Assembly: GCA_016705955.1 (NCBI GenBank)
Contig: JADJKO010000004.1
Span: 62,001 to 126,000, forward strand
Length of the DNA: 64,000 nt
Origin: Flavobacteriales bacterium
GTDB lineage: Bacteria; Bacteroidota; Bacteroidia; Flavobacteriales_F; PHOS-HE28
Direction of reading: 5' to 3'
In this document: positions 63,207 through 64,000 of the stretch, piece by piece
How positions within the stretch are numbered: position 1 is the stretch's first letter
Layout: each line of letters opens with the position of its first letter
Translations under genes and position numbers: made by a program
The notes under the pieces: generated by a model
Database searches by the model: none
Told to the model about the DNA's origin: nothing
The model's input: only the letters and a program-made list of their open reading frames with translations

Positions 63207-64000
63207 TCGGGCTTCTTCTTGCCCTTGCCGTCGAACTTGAAACCGAGCGTGAAGCGCAAGGTGTTCGCGAGCGGGCTTCGCTGCGTATTGGCGATGAGGT
63301 AGCTCATGTCCAACGAGAACTTGCTGTAACGTACGCCCGCGCCGAGGGTGAAATACTTCCGGTTGCCCTTGGTATAATGCTCCCAGAAATAGCCCGTGCG
63401 GAAGGCGAATTGCTCGGCGTACCAGTATTCGAAACCACCCGCGAGGTTGATCTCGCGCAGTTCCTCACGCCACTTGCTGCCCGCCAGAACACTGTACGTG
63501 CTGTCGGCATTCTGAACCACCACACCCGGTGCGTCGGTGAAACTTCCGAAGATCCCTTCCGCGACACCCACGTTCGGGTTGCGGCCACTGATCACCGCGC
63601 GCTCGTTGGTCACGGGGTCGATCCGGCCATCCGGGTAGTAGACCGGAGGCGTAGGCACCAACAGTTTGTTGGCGTCCATGTTGAAGGTGATGCTGTTGTA
63701 CTCGTCCAAGTCCAATTTGAAGGAAGGACCGATGCGCAAGTTCATCGGGATGAAGTCCTTGTTGGAGGACGAGGTGTAGGCCATTTTGGCCCCGATGTTC
63801 GAGATGTTCATACCAAAGGCGAAGGTGCCTTCGCGGTCGCCGCCCACTTGGATCCCGGGTTTACGGAAGTAGAAGGACACATCCGCCGCTACGGACTGAC
63901 CAGCCTTGCTATCCGCCCCCTGCACGCTGATCCCACCGGTGAGGTTGCTATTGATATACCGGATGGCCACACCACCGGAGAAATTGTCGCCGAACTGTTG
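63203..64000 (-). CDS. porV: PorV, type IX secretion outer-membrane protein (5' end outside window)
   Basis: The frame is open to the right edge (NFSGGVAIRYINSNLTGG), so the N-terminus is missing; 265 residues are visible. A beta-barrel of alternating strands with IAGKM-type NISNIGAKMAYT, LNLRIG-like MNLRIGPSFKLDLDEYN, FRTGYFWEHYTKGNRKYFTL and the C-terminal SPLANTLRFTLGFKF is characteristic of PorV/LptO. PorV shuttles T9SS cargo from the secretion pore to the attachment complex at the surface, matching the several T9SS cargo genes in this window. Confidence 0.9.
   Translation of the reverse strand, partial: QQFGDNFSGGVAIRYINSNLTGGISVQGADSKAGQSVAADVSFYFRKPGIQVGGDREGTFAFGMNISNIGAKMAYTSSSNKDFIPMNLRIGPSFKLDLDEYNSITFNMDANKLLVPTPPVYYPDGRIDPVTNERAVISGRNPNVGVAEGIFGSFTDAPGVVVQNADSTYSVLAGSKWREELREINLAGGFEYWYAEQFAFRTGYFWEHYTKGNRKYFTLGAGVRYSKFSLDMSYLIANTQRSPLANTLRFTLGFKFDGKGKKKPE

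Overview
The window is a GC-rich (roughly 60% by eye), gene-dense stretch of a Bacteroidota chromosome, most likely a Flavobacteriales-type organism. Evidence for this: several secreted proteins with C-terminal type IX secretion (T9SS) sorting domains, the T9SS outer-membrane protein PorV at the right edge, a PadR–PspC pair, promoter -7 elements of the TAnnTTTG type, and a Bacteroidota-style urocanase and MBOAT/SGNH operon. No tRNA, rRNA, CRISPR array or intact phage was seen.

Layout. 1-5030: a MACPF/perforin-like protein (5' end outside the window) followed by a secreted ankyrin-repeat protein broken by one frameshift. The two share a C2-like accessory domain. 5031-8105: an accessory patch with a terminator, two truncated copies of the 3' end of an ettA-type gene, a decayed DUF433/DUF5615 toxin-antitoxin pair, a T9SS cargo protein and an intact PIN toxin with a 59-residue antitoxin. 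8106-15141: ettA, a GT-C membrane glycosyltransferase, padR-pspC and an Omp28-like T9SS protein. 15217-19916: an arginase-family ureohydrolase whose 3' end is fused to a copy of the trkA 3' end, an IS3-family remnant, and the K+ uptake pair trkA-trkH. 20028-29438: a large membrane-anchored unknown protein, rnhB, and a polysaccharide locus (GT4, flippase, two Wzz-like proteins, O-antigen ligase/polymerase). 29463-37326: an ECF sigma/zinc anti-sigma pair, then a minus-strand operon for cell-wall work (glucosaminidase, LysM lytic-transglycosylase-like protein lacking the usual catalytic Glu, two SGNH hydrolases, MBOAT acyltransferase). 37529-46001: a DUF5522 protein, two pairs of tandem T9SS paralogues, and hutU between the pairs. 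hutU carries two in-frame palindromic insertions. 46063-50698: an ECF sigma factor, an anti-sigma-like protein fused to an outer-membrane beta-barrel, and pheT. 50747-57151: a 40-residue membrane protein, GNAT, YhhN, recG and two tandem multi-pass membrane proteins. 57152-64000: a near-perfect palindrome, an ATPase remnant, a methyltransferase, pdhC / lipoprotein / pdhA, cdd, VTC-DUF4956, ispF and porV (cut by the window edge).

How the parts fit. Most genes are ordinary housekeeping or envelope genes. The most unusual signals are: the MACPF-ankyrin pair with a shared domain; gene 3' ends copied next to accessory or mobile DNA (ettA twice, trkA once); palindromes inserted in frame into urocanase; an anti-sigma/outer-membrane barrel fusion able to link both membranes; and a putative peptidoglycan O-acetylation operon containing a pseudo-transglycosylase. 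All functions are read from motifs in the sequence; no database search was run.
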